From the NCBI GenBank assembly GCA_021152555.1, contig JAGKVE010000016.1, positions 1 to 31,712 on the forward strand: a stretch of 31,712 nucleotides of DNA, written 5' to 3'. The position numbers and the translations under genes were made by a program. Shown here piece after piece: positions 22,930 to 31,446 of this stretch; within the stretch, counting starts at the first letter, position 1, and each line of letters begins with the position of its first letter. The notes beneath the pieces were generated by a model that was not told the DNA's origin, did no database searches, and worked only from the letters and a program-made list of their open reading frames with translations. The DNA is from Bacteroidia bacterium (GTDB lineage: Bacteria > Bacteroidota > Bacteroidia > Bacteroidales > Paludibacteraceae).

Positions 22930-22980
22930 AAAAGTCGAAAGTCGAAAGACAAAAGACCGCCCAACTGGCTCAAAGTCATT
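22930..22980. repeat. AAAGTCG heptamers in the leader of the secreted protein gene
   Basis: Units AAAGTCG, AAAGTCG, AAAGACA and AAAGACC, followed by a short GC-rich segment and GCTCAAAGTC. The 19-mer at 22938-22956 is identical to 12540-12558 between pta and ackA, and GCTCAAAG follows in both places. The repeat lies in the untranslated leader of the minus-strand gene. Confidence 0.85.
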
Positions 22981-23009
22981 TTGCTAAATTTACTTTACAA
23001 AATCCGCTG

Positions 23010-23041
23010 CAAAGGTACTACATTTTCCGGAAATATGCAAG
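23010..23041 (-). promoter_or_regulatory. Promoter of the secreted protein gene
   Basis: On the minus strand: CTTG, 20 nt, TACCTTTG, with extended -33 TTGCATAT. The -7 box is about 130 nt from the ATG, so a leader containing the heptamer repeat is transcribed. It lies just past the GH28 stop codon, so this gene is expressed independently of the pectin operon. Confidence 0.82.
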
Positions 23042-23076
23042 TACATACTGCCGAAAAATGTAGAAATTTTATATTT

Positions 23077-24654
23077 TTACTCTGCAGCGTCAGGATCTTT
23101 GCCGTTATAGAGGACATTTTTTATCTTTTTATAGTCCGTAATCGGCATAGGCTTGGGATTGATCTGGCAGTTAGTAAAGTTGATATCTTCCGCCCACTCC
23201 ATCTTGATACCACCTCGGTTACCGATGATTGTTACTTGGTCGAAGAGAATATTATGAACCGGTTTGCCTTTGAGTCCCTGGATATCGACAGCCTGCTTGG
23301 AACCGATACAGGTGATATTGCGGAAGGTGATATTAGACCAGTCGGGGAAGAAGGCATTCTTATCATCGGAGTCGGTAGCGGACACGCCTGCTCCCTTGTC
23401 GGCATAGCCGGAGGAGATAAGGAAGGCGGATTCGCGGATATCCTTCATAATGATATTATAGCAATAGATGTCCTCGCACCAACCACCACGTCCGGGAGCG
23501 GATTTGAAACGGCAACCGATGTCGGTGCCCTCAAAACGGCAGTCTTTGACCACCAGACGCTGCATACCGCCGGAGAACTCAGACCCGATAACAAATCCGC
23601 CGTGTGCACGATAGACGGTATCATTGGTGATAAGGAAATCTCGCTGGGGACCGGCTGCCACACCTTTTTCTCCCACGCCGCCTTTCATACAGATACCATC
23701 GTCACCGCAGGAGATATTGCAGTTGACGATGAGGGCCACCTGGACATTACCCGGGTCCATAGCATCGCCGTTCTGCGCCCAGTGCGGGCAACGGATATGA
23801 ACACCATCTATGATAAGGTTTTGCACGCGCGTAGGCACGAAATGGAACTTCGGCGAATTGAGGAGATGCACATTTTCCATGAGAAGGTTCTTGGAGTCCG
23901 TGATATTCACCAAGTGGGGACGCATCTTCTCCTGAATAACCGGATCTTTGGCGATATTGGGGATATTGAGGTCCTTATTAAGGTTGAAGGGATACCAAAC
24001 GAGCCATTTCTTGCTGTTGCCATCCGGGCGGGTCACACCACCCATAGCGAGCACTTCATTCCATACATCGCCATCCGCCGCGATGACTGACGGGTCAACT
24101 ACTTTCTTTTGCTTGATCGGGCGCCAATAGATACCCTGTCCGTCGATAGTACCATGACCGGTGATGGAGACGTTCTCCAGTTTAGAGCCATAGATGAGCG
24201 CATGGCATTTCTTGGAACCATCGCGAAGGGAATCGTTTTTCTGGACGTACAGTTCCTTATTGGTAGAACCGAGAATAACGGCATTGTCCGCGAGGTGAAG
24301 GTCAAGGTTGGAGACCAGTTTAATCGGTCCTGTAAGCCATTTGCCGTCGGGCACGTTAAGGTGACCACCACCTTGTTTTTTAAGGTGTTTGAGCGCTTTG
24401 GCGAAGGCTTCCGTATTATCCGTAACGCCATCCCCTACTCCTCCGAAATCAACGATAGAGACGGAGTAATCAGGGATAACGACTTCCTTGACTTGCTCAA
24501 CGGCGCACGGCAGATCCTGATAATAATGGGAATACTTGGTTTGCGCCGCAGCAGTTTCGCAGACCGCCAACGCTATAAGACCGGCTAAAAATAGCCTGAA
24601 AGACCGCTTTGCTGTAAGACCACTCGCGGTGCTCGTTGTAGGATTATAACTCAT
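23077..24654 (-). CDS. GH28 polygalacturonase
   Basis: GH28 enzymes hydrolyse alpha-1,4-galacturonan of pectin. The 525-residue protein has a basic N-terminus and a signal segment (RLFLAGLIALAVCETAAAQ), then a right-handed beta-helix opening with DFGGVGDGVTDNTEAFAKAL. Catalytic motifs are present in diverged form: NGDAMDPGN in place of the NTDG motif, CGDDGICMKGG, AHGGFVIGSE in place of GHG, and CRFKSAPGRGG in place of RIK. It is likely periplasmic. It follows the lyase gene by 27 bp in the susCD operon. Exo- or endo-action cannot be told from sequence. Confidence 0.9.
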   Translation of the reverse strand: MSYNPTTSTASGLTAKRSFRLFLAGLIALAVCETAAAQTKYSHYYQDLPCAVEQVKEVVIPDYSVSIVDFGGVGDGVTDNTEAFAKALKHLKKQGGGHLNVPDGKWLTGPIKLVSNLDLHLADNAVILGSTNKELYVQKNDSLRDGSKKCHALIYGSKLENVSITGHGTIDGQGIYWRPIKQKKVVDPSVIAADGDVWNEVLAMGGVTRPDGNSKKWLVWYPFNLNKDLNIPNIAKDPVIQEKMRPHLVNITDSKNLLMENVHLLNSPKFHFVPTRVQNLIIDGVHIRCPHWAQNGDAMDPGNVQVALIVNCNISCGDDGICMKGGVGEKGVAAGPQRDFLITNDTVYRAHGGFVIGSEFSGGMQRLVVKDCRFEGTDIGCRFKSAPGRGGWCEDIYCYNIIMKDIRESAFLISSGYADKGAGVSATDSDDKNAFFPDWSNITFRNITCIGSKQAVDIQGLKGKPVHNILFDQVTIIGNRGGIKMEWAEDINFTNCQINPKPMPITDYKKIKNVLYNGKDPDAAE

Positions 24655-24681
24655 ATTCGTTTCTTTAATGGGTTCAAGAGA

Positions 24682-26082
24682 TTAGAACAAATTCTGTACC
24701 AAACTATTCAGATATACTTCCAAATTGGTATAATTTTGGTCAATCGTATTGAGTTTGCCGTCGTTAGGCGACAGGCGGTCCAGTCCATTGGCATTCTCCC
24801 AGTCATCGGGCATTCCGTCATGGTCTGTATCCACCGGAGCCGTTCCGCTTTCGAGCTTCGGATAACCACCCGCCTCATCCGGAGAGTTGACGAGTTTACC
24901 ACCTCCATTCCGCACCTCATTCACGATACGTGTGTCTATCGCATCGCGCGAGAGCGAGCAGCCCGCTTTGGCAAGTACTGTTTCGTACGCCTGTTCGGCA
25001 GTCTGCTCATTATCAAGGGCAGTCAGGTCCTCCATCCAACGGGAAGTTGCTTTGACATTGGAGCCTGTCTGAGTAGAACCTTTCCAGTTATCGTTGGTGA
25101 CATCCGCAGAGCCGTACATATAATTGCCGGACAGGAAGAACAAGCCGGGAATAAGCGCATGGCCGTCCGAACAATACTGGCAAGAGACAGTCGGGTCAAC
25201 GAGGCGTGTTTTTTTGCTGGTAGCCGGACCGTATTTGTAATAATTATTGACCATATTTATTTTGCGCGCCTGCGTATATCCTTCGCCGCCATACGTAGAA
25301 TTGCCTCCCCAGTTATAGACCACATTGTTGACATAATCAATGGGTCCGAAACACTTATTATTGACATAGGAGTGGTCAAAACGCGGGTTACGTGAATCAT
25401 GGTGCGCCAAGAGATTATGATGGAAAGAAGCGTTCGTTCCCCCCCATATACCTCCGTATCCATGGTCTCCCTTTACGTGTACGGATTTGCGGAGACTCTC
25501 GGTGATAAAACAATACTGGAGTGTAAAATTGGTATTGCCATAGCAGCTGACGCACTCATCGGTGCTCCAAGAGAAAGAGCAGTGGTCAATGATGATGTTT
25601 TTTCGGTCGTTGATAGAGAGCGCATCACCCTCCACTTTGTTCTGGTCTCCCATACGAAAACGCAGGAACCGCATGATGACGTTGCTCGTTTTGACGACCA
25701 CAGGGTATCCGGCGATACAGATACCATCACCGGGTGCTGTTTGTCCTGCGATAGTGAGATTACCGCTCGCTATATCCAATTGAGAGGTCAGGTTGATGGT
25801 TCCCGCGACATCGAAGACGACTGTCCGGGTTCCATCCATCTGCACGGCATGCCGCAGCGTACCGAGTACCGGTTGACCGGTTGTTTTGTCGCGCGTGTCT
25901 TCAAGGGTAGTAACGTGCATCACGACACCTCCCCTGCCTCCGGTTGTAAACTTACCACCGCCCTCAGCCCCCGGGAAAGCGGGGACTTGGGCGGAAGGCG
26001 TAGGATCATCCTTACCATCGTTTTTACACGCAGTAAGGCATAGAGTAAGTGATAGCGCTATATACGCAATTTTAGTATTCAT
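24682..26082 (-). CDS. PL1-type pectate lyase, lipoprotein
   Basis: Pectate lyases cut polygalacturonate by beta-elimination with calcium. From MNTKIAYIALSLTLCLTACK the protein has a lipobox (LTAC, Cys19), so it is anchored in a membrane, probably the outer one. The body begins AFPGAEGGGKFTTGGRGG, typical of Bacteroidetes PL1. It contains DALSINDRKNIIIDHCSFSW, FHHNLLAHHDSRNPRFD with the catalytic-type arginine, and a C-terminal DTDHDGMPDDWENANGLDR calcium-binding-like repeat. The start may instead be ATG 26088 (MIMNTK). The gene overlaps the susD end by about 11 nt, which suggests coupling. Confidence 0.92.
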   Translation of the reverse strand: MNTKIAYIALSLTLCLTACKNDGKDDPTPSAQVPAFPGAEGGGKFTTGGRGGVVMHVTTLEDTRDKTTGQPVLGTLRHAVQMDGTRTVVFDVAGTINLTSQLDIASGNLTIAGQTAPGDGICIAGYPVVVKTSNVIMRFLRFRMGDQNKVEGDALSINDRKNIIIDHCSFSWSTDECVSCYGNTNFTLQYCFITESLRKSVHVKGDHGYGGIWGGTNASFHHNLLAHHDSRNPRFDHSYVNNKCFGPIDYVNNVVYNWGGNSTYGGEGYTQARKINMVNNYYKYGPATSKKTRLVDPTVSCQYCSDGHALIPGLFFLSGNYMYGSADVTNDNWKGSTQTGSNVKATSRWMEDLTALDNEQTAEQAYETVLAKAGCSLSRDAIDTRIVNEVRNGGGKLVNSPDEAGGYPKLESGTAPVDTDHDGMPDDWENANGLDRLSPNDGKLNTIDQNYTNLEVYLNSLVQNLF

Positions 26083-28012
26083 AATCATTCCAAAGCGTAC
26101 CATTTGATGCAGCGATATTCACATCAAAGATAGGCCAGTATTGGTGCATATCGATATTTGTGCCCGACTTATAGAGATACCAGTTTTCTGTATTGATGAT
26201 GTCCACATCATCCTTATCGAAGAAGGATTTAGCCACCCACCCATTCTCTTTGCTGAACTCAGCAGGGCAGACTGCGTCTTTATCCAAGCCGACAAACTTA
26301 TCGAAGACGAAAGCGGCACCACTTTGCGCAAACTGATCATTCCGAGTATAATGGAACCATACAGAGTCAGGTCTTCCTTCGTAGTCGCCTACATTGTTTT
26401 GCAGGTCATAGACAGCCTGTTGCGCAGCCTCGAGTTTCGCTTTGAGGAGTCCCCAACGCATGAGGTCATACTTACGGATATTCTCACCACAGAGTTCGAA
26501 AGCACGCTCGTTGACGATATTATCAAATGTAACAGGCACGGACGGCAGTCCTGCACGCGTGCGCACCTTATCCATACAAGACTGTGCCGTAATACCGTAT
26601 AACTCAGAAGGTGCATTTCCTTCTTTAGACCCGATAGCCGCTTCCGCAAACATCAGCAGCACATCTGCATAACGTAAAACCGGCATGTCAATACCATCTT
26701 CATTGCTCGCATAACTACGTGTCATCCACTCCACGCGCAGTTTGCCGCAGTAGAGTTGGCCGATGTTTGACTGTTTCTGATAGAGTTTAGAATCCGAAGC
26801 CGGTACCCCCGGGAAGGCAGCAGCATCAGAAGAGGTACCCGAGCCATCATCATATTCCCATGTCCAAGGCAGAATTGTGATATCGCGGCGCTTGTCATTC
26901 TTATCAAACAGATAATAGAACGTCGGCACGATTTCAATCATAGCCTGTGTTTTCGCATTGTTCTTATCTCCGGCAGCATAGAAGATCGTGTTAATGATTT
27001 TTCCGGCGCAGCGTTCAGACATTTTATTTCCGGTCAATGACAACACTTGTCCGCGTGCGCCATCCAGGAACGGCAATGCCCAAATCCATTCTGATTGGGA
27101 ATAATCCGTTACATCCTGACAGAGATCTTTGAACACATCTTCAAAATTGGTCTGGAACTTGTAGTCCTCTTGTTTGATAATCTGCGCGCACGCCCAAACG
27201 GCTTCCTGATAAAGGGCTTTACGTGCATCTGCATCTTTGACATTGTATTGCACGGAGCATGTTTTAGTTCCACCTTCCGTGAACACATCGGGTCTCATAG
27301 CCAGTCCGGCATACATAAGATCCATTCTCGCCAACAGACCGAGGGCGAGAGCTTTAGACGGACGTCCAGTGAAATTAGCTGCTTTACCGGGGCAGTTCGG
27401 AGACCACGGCATGAGACGCGCAGCCTCTTTCAAGTCCTTGCGCAACTGCTCATAGATGACGTTGCGGTCCTGCTTTTTCGTATAAAGGACCTCTGAGTTA
27501 TATCCGTTGAAGGACTCAAAACTTGCCGGCACATCTCCCCACAGTTTGACCATCTCCAGATAACAGAACGCACGCAGGGTGAGTGCCTCTCCGAGCAGGT
27601 ATTTGAAGGTAGCATCCGTAGTATCCGAATGGTGGCGAATGCCATCAACAACCACATTGGCACGCTCAATAGCCGAGTTGAGATATGCCCATGGATCTTT
27701 ACCATTGGAAGTAGAAAGATTACCTGTACCACCCGTCATGTTATATGCAGCGTATTCGGCATCTTCCGATTTCGAAGCATGCTCAATATCCGTATTCAAC
27801 GCCACGTAGCCACCGCAAAGACGGTTACGGAACGACTTGTCCTCGCCAAAGGTGTTATAGATAGCCCCTATAGCCTGCTCGGTCAAATCGGCAGACTTGA
27901 AGACTGCCTCATCCATAGCAGAAGGCGATTCCGTGTCGAAGAAATTCTTCTCACAAGCGGCTAACGTAAGTGCAAGAGCACCTAATATAAAATATTTAAT
28001 TTCGGTTTTCAT
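26072..28012 (-). CDS. SusD/RagB-family nutrient-binding outer-membrane lipoprotein
   Basis: SusD-like proteins cover the SusC pore and bind the glycan. The 646-residue protein has a lipobox (LTLAAC, Cys20), the N-terminal NFFDTESPSAMDEAVFKSAD typical of the family, TPR-like helices, and the C-terminal region with NERAFELCGENIRKYDLMRW. It follows susC by 20 bp. The neighbouring lyase and GH28 genes make homogalacturonan oligomers the probable ligand. Confidence 0.95.
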   Translation of the reverse strand: MKTEIKYFILGALALTLAACEKNFFDTESPSAMDEAVFKSADLTEQAIGAIYNTFGEDKSFRNRLCGGYVALNTDIEHASKSEDAEYAAYNMTGGTGNLSTSNGKDPWAYLNSAIERANVVVDGIRHHSDTTDATFKYLLGEALTLRAFCYLEMVKLWGDVPASFESFNGYNSEVLYTKKQDRNVIYEQLRKDLKEAARLMPWSPNCPGKAANFTGRPSKALALGLLARMDLMYAGLAMRPDVFTEGGTKTCSVQYNVKDADARKALYQEAVWACAQIIKQEDYKFQTNFEDVFKDLCQDVTDYSQSEWIWALPFLDGARGQVLSLTGNKMSERCAGKIINTIFYAAGDKNNAKTQAMIEIVPTFYYLFDKNDKRRDITILPWTWEYDDGSGTSSDAAAFPGVPASDSKLYQKQSNIGQLYCGKLRVEWMTRSYASNEDGIDMPVLRYADVLLMFAEAAIGSKEGNAPSELYGITAQSCMDKVRTRAGLPSVPVTFDNIVNERAFELCGENIRKYDLMRWGLLKAKLEAAQQAVYDLQNNVGDYEGRPDSVWFHYTRNDQFAQSGAAFVFDKFVGLDKDAVCPAEFSKENGWVAKSFFDKDDVDIINTENWYLYKSGTNIDMHQYWPIFDVNIAASNGTLWNDYEY

Positions 28013-28032
28013 AATGATTTGTATTTTCGATA

Positions 28033-31000
28033 TTAGAACTGAATATTCAAACCTACATTCACGCCACGGCTTTTAGGATATGCAGAGAAGTCCACACCCG
28101 GTGTCAAAGGGTTCTTGCTTGAACGGGTATCCACCTCCGGGTCTAAGCCGCTATACTTAGTAGCACAGAAGAGATTTGTACCTTGAACATAGAGACGGAT
28201 GTTGCTAATAACCTTAGTTTTCTCCATCCACACTTTCGGCAGCGAATAACCGATTGTAAGTTGGTTAAGACGCAGGAAGGAACCGTCTTCCATATGCTGG
28301 TCTGTAACCACGTAGTGCGACATAATCGGGTTGTGCGTTTTTGCTCCTTTCGCCGTATTCATCTCATCCAATTGATTAGCAAAGACAGTGTATGCGTCGC
28401 CAAATACGAGCGCTGCTCCGTTTGCATATACATCCGGCATATAAGCACCCTCAGCAGAGAACAACGAATAACGGTTGTTATAACTCATTGCGCCGATGAG
28501 GTTACGCATTTTGGTTTTCTCCGTGATGGTAGTATATTCCATTTTGGAGAGGTTCAGAATCTTGTTGCCGAAGGAGAAGGTAAAATTAGCGCCTAAGTCA
28601 ATCCTACCCCATTTATCTCCACCGATATTGAAGTTGAGGTTGAAACCACCGGTGTGCGTAGGAACGGTATTACCGATAATAGTCTTATCAGCCTCTGTAA
28701 TCTTACCGTCTCCGTTAAGGTCTTTGAATTTGATAGAACCCGGAACCGGAGTGCTGGTCAGGAAGCCATCACCATAAGAAGGAACACCGCTTGCCAATCC
28801 CCAAGCATGCGTGCTTGTAGCATAACTTTGGAAGTCAGCCGCAGTATAGTAACCGTCTGTTACATAGCCATATACATTGCCTACCGGTTGACCTTTCTCC
28901 AGCAAGAACTCAGCTGTTGTCAAGTATTCTGAAGAGCCGAAACAACTCGTTTGGGCAAGCATGGAGGTAACATTACCCAAATCCTCAACACGTGTTTTAT
29001 TGAAGGCGATGTTGGCATCCAGTGTCAAGTTGTAACTCAGGCTTTTTGACTTGCGATCCAAGATAATGCCCTTGATGGAGAACTCCATACCCATATTACG
29101 GGTAGAACCGATATTCTGGTATTGGTAGTTATAACGCGCCGGCATAATCTGACGAATAATCAGGTCTTTGGTAGTATTCCAATAGAGGTCAATCGTACCC
29201 GTCAAACGCTCATTAAAGAAACCATAATCAATACCGAAATCACGGGTGATTGTTGTCTCCCATTTGAGGTTCGGATTGGCAGCAATCTTATCGCTACCGC
29301 CGACAACCAAGATGTTACTTGTACCTTGGCCCATATCAATATAAGTCATCTGCTGCGAGAGGAAGTCCGGATGCAGATAACCGAGATCCACATTATTGTT
29401 ACCCGCCATACCTAACGAGAGACGGAATTTCATATTGCTAAGCCATGAAGCAGCATCTTGCATGAACTCCTCATCGGACATACGCCATGCGATAGCACCT
29501 GACGGGAAGTAACCCCATTGATTTCCTTTCACAAAACGTGTGGAGCAGTCAGCACGGAACGTACCGGTGATATAATAACGTCCCTTGTAGTCATAATTAG
29601 CACGAGCGAGGAAAGACAATTGATTATCGCGCGGATTGATATAATTGGTAAATTCCGAGTATGCAGCCTGGCCTAAATAATTAAAAATCTCGCCATTCAG
29701 CACATCGTAGTTTCCTTTGTAGCCGAAACCATATTCATTTTTTGTCTCACCTTTGCGGATAACTGTCTCTTCACCGACCAGAACGCTGACGTTATGATCA
29801 CTATTAAACGATTGCTTCCACTCCAAGGTGTTGTGGTTCGTCAATGTTGATCTGCGTTCGTCAGTCACTTGTAATTGTGCAGTTCCTCCTTCTATACCCG
29901 GACGGCCGGTGTTACGAGCAAAATACGTAGTTGGACCATAATAGCGGTCAGTCGTAATATGGCGGGACTCATAGCCCATATCCACACGTGCCGTGAAATG
30001 CTTTGCGAACTTATAGCTCATATAGCCCTGAATATTCCACTTCTTATCCTTTTTCATTTTATAGTTATCACGGATAGTGGTAATCGGGTCATAGAGCGAA
30101 CCGAACGTTTCATCGGATTCATCATCGGAACCAGCATCTTTTGTTAACAACGTAGTCGGAGTATATACCACACAGTTACGCAAACGAGACTCTGTAGAAG
30201 TGCCATTATCTTTGATAGCATTGGAACCAGAACCAAGAACCTCAGTGCTGGTATAACGAGTGGTAAAACCAATTGTAAAATTCTTAAATGGTTTGAATTT
30301 CGCTTTACCGGCAATATTATTACGCGTATAGTTTGACTGCTCCATAATTGCTTTGTCATCTATGCGGTTATAAGAAAGGGTAAAGTTGGCATTTTTGTTA
30401 CCTCCACTTACACTAACAGAATGGTTTGAGTTGAATCCGGTACGTCCGAATGTACGATCCTGCCAATCGATAAATTCATGCTGTGAAGGATCAGCGTATT
30501 CCTTGAGGACATCCGAAATGGAGGAATTCTCAACTTCGGATGGATTTTTATATTTGGTATCGTTATAGAGTTTGTCGAAATACGCATAGAAATTGCTGCG
30601 TAACGCCGACAAAGAATGATCCTTCTGGTATGCCCATTCGTATTGCGCCAAGGCGAACTCTCCCGGAGAAAGGACGTCATATTTTTTTGCGATTTTCTTC
30701 CAGCCCACAAAACCGGTATAGTCCACATGGAAAACCATTTTATCATCCTCAGAATCAGAGTCTTTCGTCGTGATAATAATAACGCCATTAGCACCTTGTG
30801 CACCATAGATAGCCGTTGCCGCAGCATCTTTGAGGACGTCCATCGAAGCGATGTCACTCGGGGCGATATCCGAGATGCTTGACACCGGCATACCATCCAC
30901 GATATAGAGCGGGTCATTCGACTGGGTCAGAGATGTACCACCACGGACACGAATCTTCACATCGGCATCAGGACTACCCTCCGTTGTCGTTACTGACACA

Positions 31001-31446
31001 CCTGACAACTTACCCTGCAGGGCCTCAGCCGCACTTGTTACCGGGATATCCTTCAGCTGCTCAGCACCGACAGAAGCAACAGACGTTACGACATCGCGTT
31101 TTTTGGTTGTACCGTAACCGGTTACCACGACTTCTTCGAGTACTTCAGAGTTTTCCTGAAGGACGACATTCATTGTGTTGCCTGTAATCTGCAGTTCCTG
31201 CGTCTTCATACCAATGTAGGAGAAAACGAGGATTTTTGCATCATCCGGCACATCAAGTGAATAGTTACCGTCGAAGTCCGTTACTGTACCAATTGTGGTA
31301 CCCTTCACTACAACAGAGGCGGAAATAATAGTCTCCCACGTCGGATCTTTGACTGTTCCGCTAATCACACGAGCCTGAACAGCCATGCCCATAAAGAGCA
31401 AGGCCGAAAGTGCCATGATGCGGAATACTCTGAAATTCAGTTTCAT
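28033..31446 (-). CDS. SusC/RagA-family TonB-dependent outer-membrane transporter
   Basis: This 1137-residue importer takes up oligosaccharides with energy from TonB. It has a signal peptide (about 1-25). A carboxypeptidase-regulatory-like domain follows (about 27-100, ISGTVKDPTWETIISASVVV and TDFDGNYSLDVP), then the TonB box EEVVVTGYG. The plug contains the family signature DPLYIVDGMPVSSI and DVLKDAAATAIYGAQGANGV. A long barrel ends in LNIQF with the terminal phenylalanine. It is the first gene of the pectin operon. Repeats of the sort found in other genes are not seen in it. Confidence 0.97.
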   Translation of the reverse strand: MKLNFRVFRIMALSALLFMGMAVQARVISGTVKDPTWETIISASVVVKGTTIGTVTDFDGNYSLDVPDDAKILVFSYIGMKTQELQITGNTMNVVLQENSEVLEEVVVTGYGTTKKRDVVTSVASVGAEQLKDIPVTSAAEALQGKLSGVSVTTTEGSPDADVKIRVRGGTSLTQSNDPLYIVDGMPVSSISDIAPSDIASMDVLKDAAATAIYGAQGANGVIIITTKDSDSEDDKMVFHVDYTGFVGWKKIAKKYDVLSPGEFALAQYEWAYQKDHSLSALRSNFYAYFDKLYNDTKYKNPSEVENSSISDVLKEYADPSQHEFIDWQDRTFGRTGFNSNHSVSVSGGNKNANFTLSYNRIDDKAIMEQSNYTRNNIAGKAKFKPFKNFTIGFTTRYTSTEVLGSGSNAIKDNGTSTESRLRNCVVYTPTTLLTKDAGSDDESDETFGSLYDPITTIRDNYKMKKDKKWNIQGYMSYKFAKHFTARVDMGYESRHITTDRYYGPTTYFARNTGRPGIEGGTAQLQVTDERRSTLTNHNTLEWKQSFNSDHNVSVLVGEETVIRKGETKNEYGFGYKGNYDVLNGEIFNYLGQAAYSEFTNYINPRDNQLSFLARANYDYKGRYYITGTFRADCSTRFVKGNQWGYFPSGAIAWRMSDEEFMQDAASWLSNMKFRLSLGMAGNNNVDLGYLHPDFLSQQMTYIDMGQGTSNILVVGGSDKIAANPNLKWETTITRDFGIDYGFFNERLTGTIDLYWNTTKDLIIRQIMPARYNYQYQNIGSTRNMGMEFSIKGIILDRKSKSLSYNLTLDANIAFNKTRVEDLGNVTSMLAQTSCFGSSEYLTTAEFLLEKGQPVGNVYGYVTDGYYTAADFQSYATSTHAWGLASGVPSYGDGFLTSTPVPGSIKFKDLNGDGKITEADKTIIGNTVPTHTGGFNLNFNIGGDKWGRIDLGANFTFSFGNKILNLSKMEYTTITEKTKMRNLIGAMSYNNRYSLFSAEGAYMPDVYANGAALVFGDAYTVFANQLDEMNTAKGAKTHNPIMSHYVVTDQHMEDGSFLRLNQLTIGYSLPKVWMEKTKVISNIRLYVQGTNLFCATKYSGLDPEVDTRSSKNPLTPGVDFSAYPKSRGVNVGLNIQF

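Noticed and set aside
22915..24090. Long plus-strand open frame opposite GH28
   Set aside because: GH28 motifs on the minus strand are clear, the plus-strand product has no recognisable motif, and it runs through the minus-strand promoter at 23010-23041.
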